A DNA stretch of 64,000 nt, from contig NW_026570307.1 of NCBI RefSeq assembly GCF_019649055.1, positions 62,001 through 126,000 on the forward strand. The letters run 5' to 3'. The position numbers and the translations under genes are program-made. The DNA comes from Paramacrobiotus metropolitanus. Taxonomy: Eukaryota > Tardigrada > Eutardigrada > Parachela > Macrobiotidae. Below, piece after piece: positions 51,144 through 63,797 of this stretch. Within the stretch, counting starts at the first letter, position 1, and each line of letters starts with the position of its first letter. Under the pieces are notes generated by a model, which saw only the letters and a program-made list of their open reading frames with translations, made no database searches and was not told the DNA's origin.

Positions 51144-54104
51144 CTACACACGGTTTAAGAATTCTCTCAGTCCATCTAAAATCAGCCTTCCATTGACTTC
51201 GCCGTGGTCGGCACCGAAAGCGTCGAACCAACGCTCAGGAACAGCATCATCGCCAAACAGTACATCTTCCTCCTCGTCATTATCTTGATCGTCAATCTGC
51301 ATGCCCAACATAAGATTCATGTAGCACGATTTATTTGCAGGATCCTGGTAGTGTCCATATGGGTCGCCTATCGGCAGCTTCGCCATACATATCCAACAAA
51401 ACGGACTGGCACATTTCGTGCACAACATCTTATTGCATCCACCCATTTTCTAGTAAAAAACAACAAAACAGGTATTTAATTTCTAGTAAACCACGAAAAT
51501 GTTTAGGGAGCAATAGCGCAAATCACATAACAATATCGGTCGCTTATCGGGGAAGAACATACAAAAACTCAACGCAATCATTGGTGAAGATCTCGCGCTC
51601 TGTCAGCTCACAATGTCGGAAGCGTTTCTCACAAGACATCTGGGCTCAAGTACGTACTGCCGCATATTCCAAGTTCCAATCAGCCAAATAATACAATTCT
51701 CAATATGCACTTAAACTTTCATAACATCATCATGATTAAAATTACGATGTAACTTGGTTAAACCGAAATTTTAAAGTGATACTCCATGAGTATCGACCGG
51801 AGAGCAAGAGACACTTATGAACTGCAAGCTACTGTAATTCAAAACATCCCTGAATAAATATCTGGAGATTAGTAAACCTTATTACTTATGTAATTACAAA
51901 ATTTCACTAATGTGAACACAGAATAGTACCGTGAAGATAAATTATGTGATACTATTGCTCGTACATTATTTCATTAAAACAATTTTACGATCAAATGTAT
52001 TATTGCTCCAACCATGGCATGAACAGCTTTCCGAAGTACCTCGACAGGAAATTTGCATTTCGGACACGGTTTAGAGTTCTGCGACACCCAATCTTCCGCT
52101 TTGATTTCATCACCAAGGTTTTTCAATCGCGTTTTCCCGTATCGTTTCTCCATGCTAAGCTTCGTCTGGCTGTCAGCTTTCTCGTATTCATCCACGATTA
52201 AGCGCTTTTCACCATCCAATGGGCACGGCTCGATTCCGTGGTATCCTCGGCGACAGTTAACACAGAAAACATAGGCGCATCCTGGACAGCGTCCGGCGTC
52301 GCTTTGGCCCTCTTTGAGCACGGCTTGATTGCACCATGGTCGTGGACAGTACACGACGTCCTGCAATTTCCGAAAGAAACATTAAAATAAATCTTTTTTA
52401 AATGTTTGCATTCGCACAATAAAGCTGCTTTTATTCCAAGCAACTTTTCTAGAAGCGAAACTGGATTGAAATGAAACGTCCAAAGATGAGTCGTTTGTAC
52501 TGCTTTTAGCATTAGTGTCTACGCAGTAAATTCGAAAGAATAATGAATTATTTCGACATAATAACTATGGCAAAATGGGATTCCTAACCAGTAAAATCAA
52601 CTTTAATGTGCCGATTTACTATTTACGATGTCTCTCATCAGCATACCTCCATTAAAGATAACGCATTATCCAACTGGAATTTCTGATAGCGACTCCAAAA
52701 CACCGGATCCACCGACGCCTCAATATCAAAGGGATTCAATTCTTCCGAGCATTCCAAACACTGCAGCTTCTGCACCGATCCATCACGTATCAGACTATCA
52801 CACAATCCCTTCATGCAGGCTTTGCAGACGAAATGTCGGCAGTTGGTCAGGCGGATGAAATCTGTGCCCGGATGCGTGTCAAAACATACATTACAACGAT
52901 GCGTATTCTGCTGGAAGAGCACCACGGTCCGGTTGTCGTCGTAGTGCTGCAAAGAGCGGAGGAAGTTGTCAGCGTGAGGTACCAGCAGCAGATAGTTGGA
53001 CTCCATTTTGGCTATAGTCTCGTTGGACTGGGAGAAGCTTTCTCTGGAAAATATGGGAAGGCACGGGGCTGTGAAAGGAAATAACCGGAAGCTGGCAGCG
53101 AGGTCGGAGACGGACTGGAAGAATTCGAAAAGCACGGCCTGGTGGCCATTCTGATCCCATAATACTTTAACGCGGTGTTCTAACTGCTGAACCTGTAACA
53201 CATCTCGTGTGAAAAATCAAAGAAATCATAGCTATTACAGTACTTAAGGATTAGTTTTACCGTGCGATTAATCCGCGATTAAATTAATGCTTACGATATT
53301 TTGTTACAAATTTAAAATTCCCGTATTTTAAAACAGAAAAATAAAAACAGTTAAAAATAGGTAGTCGAAGTTAAAAAAGCAGCCGGTTAGCCACAGCACT
53401 CAGTCATTTCAGTGTACCTGTAAATTCTGTACGCAACAATCAACATGACTGTATCTGTTACAGTTACACTTACACATAATTATTTATTTCACGAAAAAAG
53501 CAGCAAAATTGAAGCAAATATTTAAGAAAAAATTTGAGCCGAAACGTTTTACCAGACGTCGAGGGATCCAACAGGCTGTAACACGAATTTCGGGAGAACA
53601 GTGCGAAGGGTACCCTTCAGGGTAATGGAAATGTATTTGTATCGGAGGCAGATACGATAAATGCGAATGCAGGCCTTTAAAGTCCTCGTTCAACAATTTC
53701 GTCTTGTCCTGCAATTCCAGAAAATCCGCTTTTATTTCTATGAACACTGATATTGTTTTCACTTAAAACTGTACAATATCCTTCGAAATTTTAACAGAAA
53801 TATAACAATAGTTTCGGGATAGTTAACGAAACGCAAAGGGAGAGGGGAGCAGTGGAGTTCGTTCATATAGATATTCAACTTTTACACTCACCTCCTGGTC
53901 TTCAGTGTTCAACCATTCATTCAGCTTTTCCACTTTCGGCGGAGAATCCACAATTATAGCCGTGATACCCAATTCAAAAAATGGACAAATCTCCAAAATC
54001 CCACTGGCATTTTCATCGGATTTCCGAAATTCTTCAGGAGACAACAGTGATTCCAAGCAGAGAACTTCGTCTCGCTGCAGTTCCAGATCTCCTTCGGAAG
54101 GCAT
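51144..54104 (-). CDS. RNF14: E3 ubiquitin-protein ligase RNF14-like (RBR type)
   Basis: Exons 54104-53892, 53708-53553, 53192-52647, 52360-52040 and 51449-51144, all phase 0, give about 513 residues. Residues about 1-125 are the RWD domain (LPPIQIHFHYPEGYPSH). RING1 begins HRCNVCFDTHPG and includes CRHFVCKACMKGLC. The IBR spans DVVYCPRPWCNQ to FCVNCRRGYHG. RING2 has CPKCKFPVEKMGGCNKMLC, whose GGC cysteine corresponds to the thioester-forming residue of RBR ligases, then CWICMAKLPIGDPYGHY. The tail is acidic (DDQDNDEEED), as in human RNF14 (474 residues). RBR ligases take ubiquitin from an E2 onto the RING2 cysteine before transfer. Known RNF14 roles include a response to stalled ribosomes and nuclear receptor coactivation. 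Partial decayed copies lie at 38560, 49040 and 50020. Confidence 0.92.
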
Positions 54105-54404
54105 TGCTTATGATCGGTGTAACTGACTAAGTTTTGAAATTTGAACCACTAAATCTTGAGGAGTATGGCAGTAACCAGCTTTAAAAGTCACAAAATATAG
54201 CAGCTATAAGCTCAAAATTTTTACACATTTATGATTTATCTATTTTACAGACAGAGTACGAGTATAATAATAATATTCATATTTCAGCTGATTTCATTCA
54301 TAACGAGCCATTCCGCTACACTCTACAGCATGCGTAAAAAGGCTGGAGACTCTACTGTCTAGTGTCTACTCTAGAGCAGAAAGCGTCAGAAATCGAGACG
54401 GTAG

Positions 54405-57400
54405 ACGAGATCATCACGACTGATCGAATCCTGCTGGAGGGTTGGGATGCGTGTTATTCACGCAATTCGGTTCATTTAACGCACTTAGCGTCTTGTTCAG
54501 TGACGGCGTTCACACATCCACTCTAACATGAAATCCATTGGAAGTGTCAATACATTGGAAGTGTCAATCCATGAAATCCATTGGAAGAGTAAGTATGAAT
54601 ACGCAAATAAAGCGAAAAACGTTCGTTTTGTTCTTCGACAGCTAAAAGGGTATCTGATAGGAATTAGGAACGATATTGAAAAAATCATAGATTTTAAATT
54701 TTTAGTTTGTTATTGTCAATGCATACTTTCAGATTAGTTGATGCTCAGGTACGTTTTAACTTCGATGCTGTAATGGTGAGAACTAACGCTTGTAGCGGCA
54801 GCACATTTGCTAATCTACGGCTTCACAGTCAAAATTTAACAATTTCTAGGAGTGAAAAACCTTTAATAAATATCGTAATAAAAGTACAAACTAAGTATCA
54901 AAACGAATGAAAGTCTACTATTACATTTATTTCCAAGTAGTGTGTATTAACTCTGCTATAAAAAAACTTCGTGCAATGCAACCGCAAGTGCACTGTGTAA
55001 ACGCACAGTAACTATATAATATTATTTTTCACATTTTGGTCCTTTTTTCCCAATGAATAAAACAAAAATTGCATCCGCACAAACGACAGCGCCAAAAACT
55101 AGAGTAGAAAAGCCGCTTGAAAACTCCGCTGTAAATTACAGTCTTCACACAAATAAATTCTTGACGGCACTTACATAAGCACTTAGGTTAAGACTTTGAT
55201 TAGAACTAATATCAGCACTCGGGTTAAGACATTGATCATAACTAACACCAGCACTCGGGTTTACATTCCGGTGAGCACTAGCAATAGCACTCTGATTAAG
55301 ACACTTGAAACTAAGGACCACATAAGCACTACAGTTGCAATTATCCACCGTTGCGTTTAACCCCCGGAAGATTCAGGTCCATAAACAGATTCTAGATTTT
55401 TTTCTGAATTTTTTCATTAAAACTATGAACTAAGGAAAAATTCTCAAAAGATGTTAATAAATCATGGTTTTTAATTCAGAAGCCTGAAAGTTTTTCGTCA
55501 GTGCTTCATGATGGACCCACGGTCGAGATGGTAGCCATTGAGCCAAACCATTCTACAAGCTATTTGAACCGTTGCTAATATTTCAGCTATTCATGTTTTA
55601 CGCAACGATCTTAAATTCTCAAATTTTTTCATTATTTATTCAAAGACATGGGCATCGTTTGTAGAAATATTAATATTAACTGTTTATAACAGAATTTTTT
55701 TGTTTTTAAAACGTTTGTTTTGTTTAGAACTAGAGAAGAAAATTCAAACAGGTGTTTTTTTAAAAGAAAAAAAAGTTGCTTCAATTGTTGGATAATAGTA
55801 ACTGTTCAAAAAATGGCTAGCTTTTCTTCTTTTTGAATGGTAGCCATTGAGCCAAACCATTCTACAAGCTATTTGAACCGTTGCTAATATTTCAGCTATT
55901 CATGTTTTACGCAACGATCTTAAATTCTCAAATTTTTTCATTATTTATTCAAAGACATGGGCATCGTTTGTAGAAATATTAATATTAACTGTTTATAACA
56001 GAATTTTTTTGTTTTTAAAACGTTTGTTTTGTTTAGAACTAGAGAAGAAAATTCAAACAGGTGTTTTTTTAAAAGAAAAAAAAGTTGCTTCAATTGTTGG
56101 ATAATAGTAACTGTTCAAAAAGTGGCTAGCTTTTCTTCTTTTTGAATGTTTTTTTTTGCTCACAACTGAAACAAAAAATTCAGAAGTTAAAAAGTGAAAA
56201 GTTTACTAAAGACGCTTAAGGCTCTACTTAACAGAATTTTAGAGACATCTAGATTTTGTTATTTACTCAAGTTGCACCTTTCAACATCACTAACATGAGC
56301 ACTCGGGTTAAGATTTTGATTAGGACTAACACCAGCACTTAGGTTAACACTCAAGTAAGCACTGACAAGAGTACTCTAGTTAAGACTTTTGGTAAAACTA
56401 ACATTAACAACCGTCAATTGCTACGATGCACTCTCATAACGGCTAGCTGTTATGCAACTGCGCCAAATATTGAAGGCAAATGCACAATAAATGTTGAAGT
56501 CTCTTTGCAGTCTCTTTCCAAGCATTCTCGCAAATGCAAAATTGCAAACCAATGGTTCGGTGCAACTGTGCCAGATCAGGCCACAAAAAGCGCTAGATGC
56601 CAGAAGGGAAATCTTTAAATGGATTTAATTTTTTGCTTCAGAACAAATATTTAAACTGAAAAATGTAAAACTAGTCCATTTTAGAGCAGTTGCTGGCGCG
56701 AAGGCTAAATAAACCGACCAATCGAAACATTTTTGCCAGGTAGCTTTAATTCACGGCCGACAGCTTCTTTTCGCACATAATCCGCTATCTACAGCTCAGC
56801 AATTAAAACCGAAATCCCGAAAGAAAAAGAAAGACATTTAACTTACAAATTTGAAGCTCGCTGTGGAACTGAAACAATGCATAAACAGATTATTGATAAC
56901 AGTTGAAACTGTTTGTTAAGGTGATTTCGCTACCTCGACCGAGGTCCTGGTAGAGTGATTTCTCGACCTCGACGCTAACGAAGAAAGTTCAGTCTTTTGA
57001 ACTTGAAAACGCTGAACTGGAACATTTTTGTTGGGATCTTTTTTTTGATTGATAGCCTGATGGAATTAAGAAAAAACTGATTCTGTTTGGACCTGAATCT
57101 TTCCGGGGTCAAACGCAACGGTGGTTAATTGCAACTGTCGTGCTTATGTGGTCCTTAGTTTCAAGTGTCTTAATCAGAGTGCTATTGCTAGTGCTCACCG
57201 GAATGTAAACCCGAGTGCTGGTGTTAGTTATGATCAATGTCTTAACCCGAGTGCTGATATTAGTTCTAATCAAAGTCTTAACCTAAGTGCTTATGTAAGT
57301 GTCGCCAAAAATTTATTTGTTGTGAAATCTGTAATTTACAGCTGAGTTTTAAAGCGGCTTTCTGCTGTAGTTTTCGGCGCTGTAGTTTGTGCGGATGCAA

Positions 57401-58015
57401 TTTTTTTTTAATTTATTAAAAAAAGGACCAAAAGGTAAAAAGTGTTATTATATGGTTACTGTGCGTTTACAGAGCGTACTTGCGGTTGCATTGCACAAAG
57501 TTTGTTTTATAGCAGAGTTAATACACATTCCTTGGAAATAAATGTAAGAATAGTAGACTTTCATTCGTTTGTTATTTATTTTGTACTTTTATTGCAATAC
57601 TTATTAAAGGTTTCACTCCTAGAAATAGTAAAATTTTGACTGCGGAGCTTCCGCTACAAGTGTCAGTTTCTCACTATTACAGCATCAAAGTTAAAACGGT
57701 CCTGAGCTTTATCTAATCTGAAAATATGCCTGACAATAACAAACAAAAAATTTACAATCTATGAATTTTTTAATATTGTTCCTATCACATACCCTTTTAG
57801 CTGTCGAAGAACAAAGCGAAAGTTTTTCGCCTTATTTGCGTATTCATGCTTTCGCTTAAGCTCTGAACAGCGACACTTCCAATGGATTTCATGTTAGAGT
57901 GGATGTGTGAACGCCGTCACTGAACAAGACGCTAAGTGCGTTAAATGAACCGAATTGCGTGAATAACACGCATCCCAACCCTCCAGCAGGATTCGATCAG
58001 TCGTGATGATCTAGT
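54405..58015. mobile_element. 3.6-kb element with long terminal inverted repeats
   Basis: The left arm (about 54405-55385) and right arm (about 57075-58015) are near-identical inverted copies beginning ACGAGATCATCACGACTGAT and ACTAGATCATCACGACTGAT. GAGACGGTAG is repeated on both flanks (54395-54404 and 58016-58025). Long arms and a 9-11 bp target duplication suggest a Mutator-like or foldback element. No transposase is seen in the 1.7-kb centre, so it is non-autonomous. Each arm holds short tandem repeats (units with GCACTCGGGTTAAGA). Confidence 0.85.
55530..56147. repeat. Internal tandem duplication, 2 x 309 bp
   Basis: Two nearly identical 309-bp copies, each starting GGTAGCCATTGAGCCAAACC, lie in the centre of the long-inverted-repeat element. 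Confidence 0.9.
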
Positions 58016-58090
58016 GAGACGGTAGCGCAGCTGGTAAAGCGTATTTGCCGCCTGCGGGCGGATGGCTTGACAATCATTTGCGGTATTTGA
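58016..58090 (+). other. tRNA-like (A-box/weak B-box) sequence, possible SINE remnant
   Basis: GGTAGCGCAGCTGGTAAAGC resembles an RNA polymerase III A box. About 40 bp on, GGCTTGACAATC is a poor B-box match. No tRNA cloverleaf closes. The target duplication of the adjoining element includes the first bases. Confidence 0.25.
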
Positions 58091-59197
58091 CGCGGGCGGC
58101 ATGCTATGGTCGACCAGCCCAATAGTGAAATTTTACATGATACTGAAACGATGGCCACGACTTGAATTTCAATAAATATAAATTATTTAATAAAAATTAT
58201 GTTAACTATTGGCAATTTCATGGCTTGAGAAACACAAACGTCATTAATTGTTGACACTTATTTTAATCTGGATCTGTGCCATAATTTTACATAAAAACAC
58301 AGCCGTACTTTGCGATTATTTTGCTTTATTCGGCTAATTGTTTCGGAAACCACCTGCGATGCGCAGGCCTAGGTAATTCGCAGACTGCGGATACTTTCAC
58401 GCATTATTGTGATTTGCCGAAATTCACCGACATTTCTGCTGTACATACCGTGTTTGGATCGCTCATTTACACCGTACAACATGTTACACGTGCTTTGTGA
58501 CTTTGTGTGCTCGTGTTTTGTACAGGAAACGTAGGTCGTAGTTCATTTTGATAAGGCAGACTGCTTATACGAAGGCACTTAACACTTCTATGCACTTTTA
58601 ACTGCGCCAGAAGAGCAGTTGTACTAATATCCAATTAAAACTAATTGCGTAACTCCCGTTGTTTGAAAAATTATGGTTTTGAAATTGGTTATTTATAAAG
58701 AGATAACCAATAATTATTTTGGTCGCCGTTTTCAAATGGGTTTTCAAGGTGACCATGCAGCTCTACTTGTATATAGATCTCTAACTGTGGTTATTCAACT
58801 GCCAAACAATCAAGCAGACGTACCTAGTTGCAGTGGAGAGATGGGTAAAAATAGAGCCCGTTGTTGTGCTGATTGATTAATTAGTAATTTCTCTGCCAAA
58901 AAATCGAAGGCAATCCTTATCAAGGTTGCCGATTTTCACAGATTTGTACAACAAAATACTTTGACATGACGAACAATAAACAATACTATTTTGCATGTAT
59001 CTACACTTTGTCCCACTCCGATTACGTTACAAAGACGCTCGACAGATTCGTTTATTGATACATACCGATTTCGCCGTAGTCATTTAAGAGTGATCGCGAT
59101 GGTACCCACACAACAGCAAGACAATCACCCGTCAAGAAATACACCGATAAAATACAATGCCTGCACTGTAATCTGCGCTAAAGATGCGCAACCACCG

Positions 59198-59271
59198 GCA
59201 CCGATATATATATTTGTCGCCAATACGCTCTGCAACCTCACTCAAAACATTCACAATTTCTAACCGCCAAC
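59198..59271 (+). promoter_or_regulatory. TATA box and leader of the secreted protein gene
   Basis: GATATATATATTTG at about 59201 lies 70 bp before the start codon, with an initiator-like CTCACTC at 59238. The start context is CCAACATGG. Confidence 0.5.
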
Positions 59272-60213
59272 ATGGCCACGCGCTACATTGTTCTGATCGC
59301 CCTGTTCGTACACTGCGCCCTGGCCGCACTCCCCCCGGGCTACGATGGCCTGTCCAACGACGGCAAACGGGATGCTCTGTGGAGCCTGATCAATGCGCGC
59401 CAATACAGCGGCGCTTATCCCACTGACAATCCCGGGGTGCTGAGCATGCCACAGCTCTTTGTTCCCTCCTTCCTAGCTGCTCGCTTCACCACTGTCAGCG
59501 ATGAGCTCGGTGACCCCGGCCGCCAAAAGCTCATCCACACCTACGGTGCCACGGCGAAAGTGGAGATGCGCATGTTCGCCAACTCCACCTACTCTGGTGT
59601 TTTCAAAGCCAACCACAACTCCAAAGGTCTCCTGCGCCTGTCATTGGCCAAGTTTGACCCGGAGGCTTTTACTCCCGGTATGGCACTGAAACTGTTCGTC
59701 CGCAACCACCCCTCTCTGAACATCATCGCCATGTTCTCCCTGGACGGTCAGGGTACCAACCGCAACTTCCTACAGAATCCCTTCTGGAACGTCATTGCCG
59801 GACCGTCCTCGCTGGCCCTGAAGATCCTGGCTAAGGCTTTTGCCCTGTCACTTCACTTACTGCCGGGTGACAGCACCTGGGATCGACCGGAAAAGGAGGA
59901 GAATCTGCCGCTGTATGAGCACGCCTGCATTGATTCGGACGGGAATGTCCCGGCGGCGATCCGGGCACCGTACCGCATCACCTTCACTCCCAACCGTGAT
60001 CTGGGCTGGAGTGCCTCGACTCCCAACGATTTCCGTACGCATCTGGCGCAGATCCCCGTGGGCTCGGTACTGCAGACCATCTCGGTGCAGCGTGATGTCA
60101 ATGCACATGAGGAGATTATCGGACAAGTGGTAACGGAAAGCACCTTTGTCGCGACTCCCTATAACGATGAGCAGCTGTACTTCCAGCATCATGCCAAACG
60201 TTGGAGACCATAA
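59272..60213 (+). CDS. Secreted protein, possibly of a catalase-like fold, intronless
   Basis: A single 313-codon exon. Residues 1-18 (MATRYIVLIALFVHCALA) are a clear signal peptide. The mature part has RFTTVSDELGD, KLIHTYGATAKVEMRMF, GLLRLSLAKFD with PGMALKLFVRN, SLDGQGTNRNFL and near the end YNDEQLYFQHH. The order resembles a group of uncharacterised catalase-related proteins: the IHTYG histidine could be the distal haem residue. I cannot find a proximal RxxxY tyrosine, so catalase activity should not be assumed. Coding GC is far higher than in the neighbours and there is no intron, unlike the other confidently identified genes here, which would fit horizontal transfer or retroposition. The start codon is the only one giving a signal peptide. 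Confidence 0.85.
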   Translation: MATRYIVLIALFVHCALAALPPGYDGLSNDGKRDALWSLINARQYSGAYPTDNPGVLSMPQLFVPSFLAARFTTVSDELGDPGRQKLIHTYGATAKVEMRMFANSTYSGVFKANHNSKGLLRLSLAKFDPEAFTPGMALKLFVRNHPSLNIIAMFSLDGQGTNRNFLQNPFWNVIAGPSSLALKILAKAFALSLHLLPGDSTWDRPEKEENLPLYEHACIDSDGNVPAAIRAPYRITFTPNRDLGWSASTPNDFRTHLAQIPVGSVLQTISVQRDVNAHEEIIGQVVTESTFVATPYNDEQLYFQHHAKRWRP

Positions 60214-63200
60214 ACATACATAGTGGCAGGAGGTGACCTTTAAGCAATCATCTCATAATGGACATTGTATAACTATGTGCTGGCTATTAAAATCAAATAG
60301 TTAATGTCGAACGCTTTGATATTATATTTATATCCGGGTTTTGTTGCTCGTCTATTTTCTGAACAACTGCATATAATTATATACAGTGCATATATGCACT
60401 GTATAATTCAATTTATGGTGTGGGATCGGTGTCAACTCCGGTTATGTAAAGTAAAACAATTTGTTTTGGGATAATTACATAAATAGAAAGCTAATTAGTC
60501 GCATCTACAACAGCATACAGCATTAGGCATTAGGCAACAACAAGACGAATTAAAAACTAACGTCATATGTGGTATTTTTCCAGTGTAGATAGAAGGTTTA
60601 ACCCTGCACCACCTTGCCTGCTTACTGCACAGTTGGTAGCAAACATCGATCCATTGGACTGGTTAATGGACTGCATAATGGACTTAACAAACATTTGGAC
60701 TGATTATTTTCAGTTTCTAAAACTTCCCACAATAAAAAAGGCGTTGCTATTCTGCGTTCAAAAATTATAGATTTCATTTCGATCGCGAACTTTATGGATT
60801 TGTCTTTTTCATGAACATTTCTGACATATTTGTAATATGTCCTCGCAGTCAGTGCGTTATATGATAGCGGAAATTAAAAGCTTCTTGTAAAACATCTGAC
60901 ACTTTCACCTAGAATTCAAATCGCGATTTCACCGACATTTTGATTATCGGCAAATCTTTCGGCTTATCTGCTGCCGATTTGCTATTCTGCAGTTTATCTG
61001 TGTTAATTCCGCACCTACCAAGAATAACAATACAAACTGTATTGTACAATTCAAGATAGCTGTTACTGCCATATCCATAATTTCATACTCACATTAGTGC
61101 TCACAATAACAGTATAAATGTCGGAAACACTGTAACAATATACAGATTCCATATGCCTTCGCACGAACAAGAACTACTCCAATATTGTACATGTGCAGCA
61201 GCGTGCTAGTAGTTATAATCACTAAGTTAAAATTAATTACTCAGTAAAAGAAGGCTCCGTTACATCAAATCTTAACAAACCAACCCTTTGCGCGTCCTTA
61301 TGGTTGTCCCCGACTGGAGCTCCTGTAATAGTGTAATGCGTTTGTTGGTACTGCAGCACTTATAAAAGCACCTAATTAGAAATCAACATACGAAACACTC
61401 GTAAGTGTTCTAATAATATTTCTTAGGCTTTCGCGAAATTAGGAGTTCCACAGCAGCTACAAACGGCATAAATTTATAAGGGTAAAGTAGAATAATGAAT
61501 TCGGCTTCTTGATTTCCCAACATTCCATGCGTGCACCTTATTTCGTTGTCAAGATTAACGCCTGCCTGATCCCGCCCATATAGTTAAAATATGAATGCCC
61601 GATAATGCAATGCAAATTGCAATATCGCGCCAATAATATCGTAAATGTACTACGGGCTACTTCATATTATCGTTATGAAGAGAAAAACTGGGCATGCTTC
61701 ACACCAGCAAAACAGAAGGAACACAGATGGCCTTTTATTCTTATTCCGATGCGGTGGCAAATGTCTACATTTGCCCCCATAGAAATCAACCATAAACTCG
61801 GCAAGTTGAATAGTTAACAATACCACAGCTCATGATCAGCTTGGTTAAATCTGCAATCAAATGGAGGAATTACCCAGCCGAGTCAACTTGTAAAGGGTAG
61901 CCTATAGGGTGTTAATAACGATTTTGGGCCGTGCCAGTAACACGAGGATTGTCAAGAGGCTTGTGTGTGCTATACGGTAGAAAAGCGAAGTCTATTGAAT
62001 ATATCAATCCACACAATATAATAGCCGAAACAATGCAGCCGTGCATAAAAGCAGTAATAAGAAGGCAACATTCTTGTCAGCCACGAATAAAACTCAATCA
62101 TTTTTCAAGGAGTTATGGTGAAGTCGGCACCGGCAGACACGAGTTGAGGTACTTCTTAATAAAGCCGGGATAATACAACACTTGGCTGCCGGAAAACGTA
62201 TATTGAATTTATGAAATGATTGAGTGTGATTTTCCGAAAAAGCCATCGCGCAACTGGCCAACGAGCTAAGTAATCGGCATGCCTTCTTGACCGTTTCCAA
62301 AAGCGCCCACAGGCTCACTTGAACAGACTTTTACCATTTCTTAATCAACGACGACAACTGCTAGTTTTTTGCGCTCTACTGGCGCTGTCAACACTTGTAT
62401 TACACTCTTGAGTCGATCAGAATAAGGCAATAAAGAACAATTTCCGCCGACTTAATCGGTTAGTATTCTGGCTGGTCATTCAACAGCAGTCAGTAACTCG
62501 GTGGCTAATTACTTAATTTCTCTTGTTTGTTTCGTTATCCCTGTAGCTTGTAGTCATATTATGGCAACAACGAACCGCAGCACACAAAGACAACGAAGGA
62601 CAGGTTATAAAAGAATTTTGCGCCAAGCTGAAAAGCTACACCTTTCATTTTCGGCTTTGCTGATGTAATAACCGTAAGCAAAACTGCGAAATAAGCTTAT
62701 AACACTGCTATACCAGTAAGCGGTGCCAATTTCGGAAGGATTTTCTGTTTCTGGTGTCGCAGAGTGATTTGTAAAATGTTTTTGCTGAGAAACACGGAAA
62801 CAATGCATAAATTTGCACGAATGAAAGAAATAATTAAGAACTTTCGTTTGTGCTGGTTAACCTGTGCAAAGACACACAAAAATCTGAGCATGATTACATA
62901 TAAAATATGAATACTGGATCCCTCATAACATTAAAGAAAGATGCGGAAGCAATGGAGTGTCGTATTATCGGTATTCTCATAATTTGTAAATTGAACGGTA
63001 CCCGCTTCGGAATAAAAAAAGCTTCAAGCCAGTTAAGTGTGTTATTCGCTTGACCATTCGAAAGGCAAGTGTACAATACTGGTGCCATCCTGCCCATCCG
63101 ATGCGCCGCTTGGTTAGACTAGTACCCTCAACCGTCAATAATGGATTTTTATCATAAGGCCCAATTTGGATGATCGTTGTTTTCATATTTGATCTGGGCT

Positions 63201-63757
63201 GATTGTCGAGCAGGGTCAACCAGCGGTGCGTTTTAGCTACCGTGAATCACGAATTCAAGTAGCGGCTCTTGTACGGCAATAACTTTATTGGCACTTTCTA
63301 TTAAACAACCATTCTGTGCGCAAAATCGGAAAAACGATGTACAGAAAGGCAAAAGTGTGTATTGTTGGCGGCTGGGCAGCCAGCGCGCTTTCGCGCTCTT
63401 TGCTTCGTCGGTACTCCATACCGACCAATCAGCGTGCACACTGAGGACAATGTCTCAAGCACCGCCCGATAGATTTGCCTTCTATTCGTCCATCAGCCGG
63501 AATCAAATTAGATGTCATTTGCTTAGAGCCTTTTAATGTTGTCTAGCTATTTACGTGGCTTCTTGTGAATTGAGAAATTGTGCAGTTGTGTTGAGTCCTG
63601 GCTTTAGATAATCTATCGACTTTTTCTAGCATTTCACAGATTTCTCTAGCCATTTTCGCCAACAGTGCCGCGATAGATTGCCAAACATCGCCGGAAGTCA
63701 CCCAAACCAGACGGTTTACGGATTAGCCACCGACTACCGAACAAAGACACAATAAAA
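60214..63757. other. Intergenic, no supported gene
   Basis: 3' flank with a near-perfect palindrome at 60375-60408 (arms ACAGTGCATA/TATGCACTGT). Beyond it there is only AT-rich DNA and short frames without domains. Confidence 0.45.
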
Positions 63758-63797
63758 ATGTCTATTAACAAAGAATGTGGCTCCGTTTCTTCATCCG
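63758..63797 (+). CDS. Putative first coding exon, gene continues past the window
   Basis: ATG begins MSINKECGSVSSS and the 40-nt stretch ends at a strong GTAAGC donor. No following exon is seen before the window ends at 64000, so the identity is unknown. Confidence 0.3.

Noticed and set aside
55145-55348. Repetitive Asn/Ser-rich frame, also at 57121-57345
   Set aside because: It is the translation of short tandem repeats in the two arms of the inverted-repeat element, not a gene.
59853-60192. Minus-strand frames of about 100 codons
   Set aside because: Antisense shadows of the GC-rich secreted protein gene.
62977-63439. Minus-strand frames near the right end
   Set aside because: No family match, and composition is typical of the flanking non-coding DNA.
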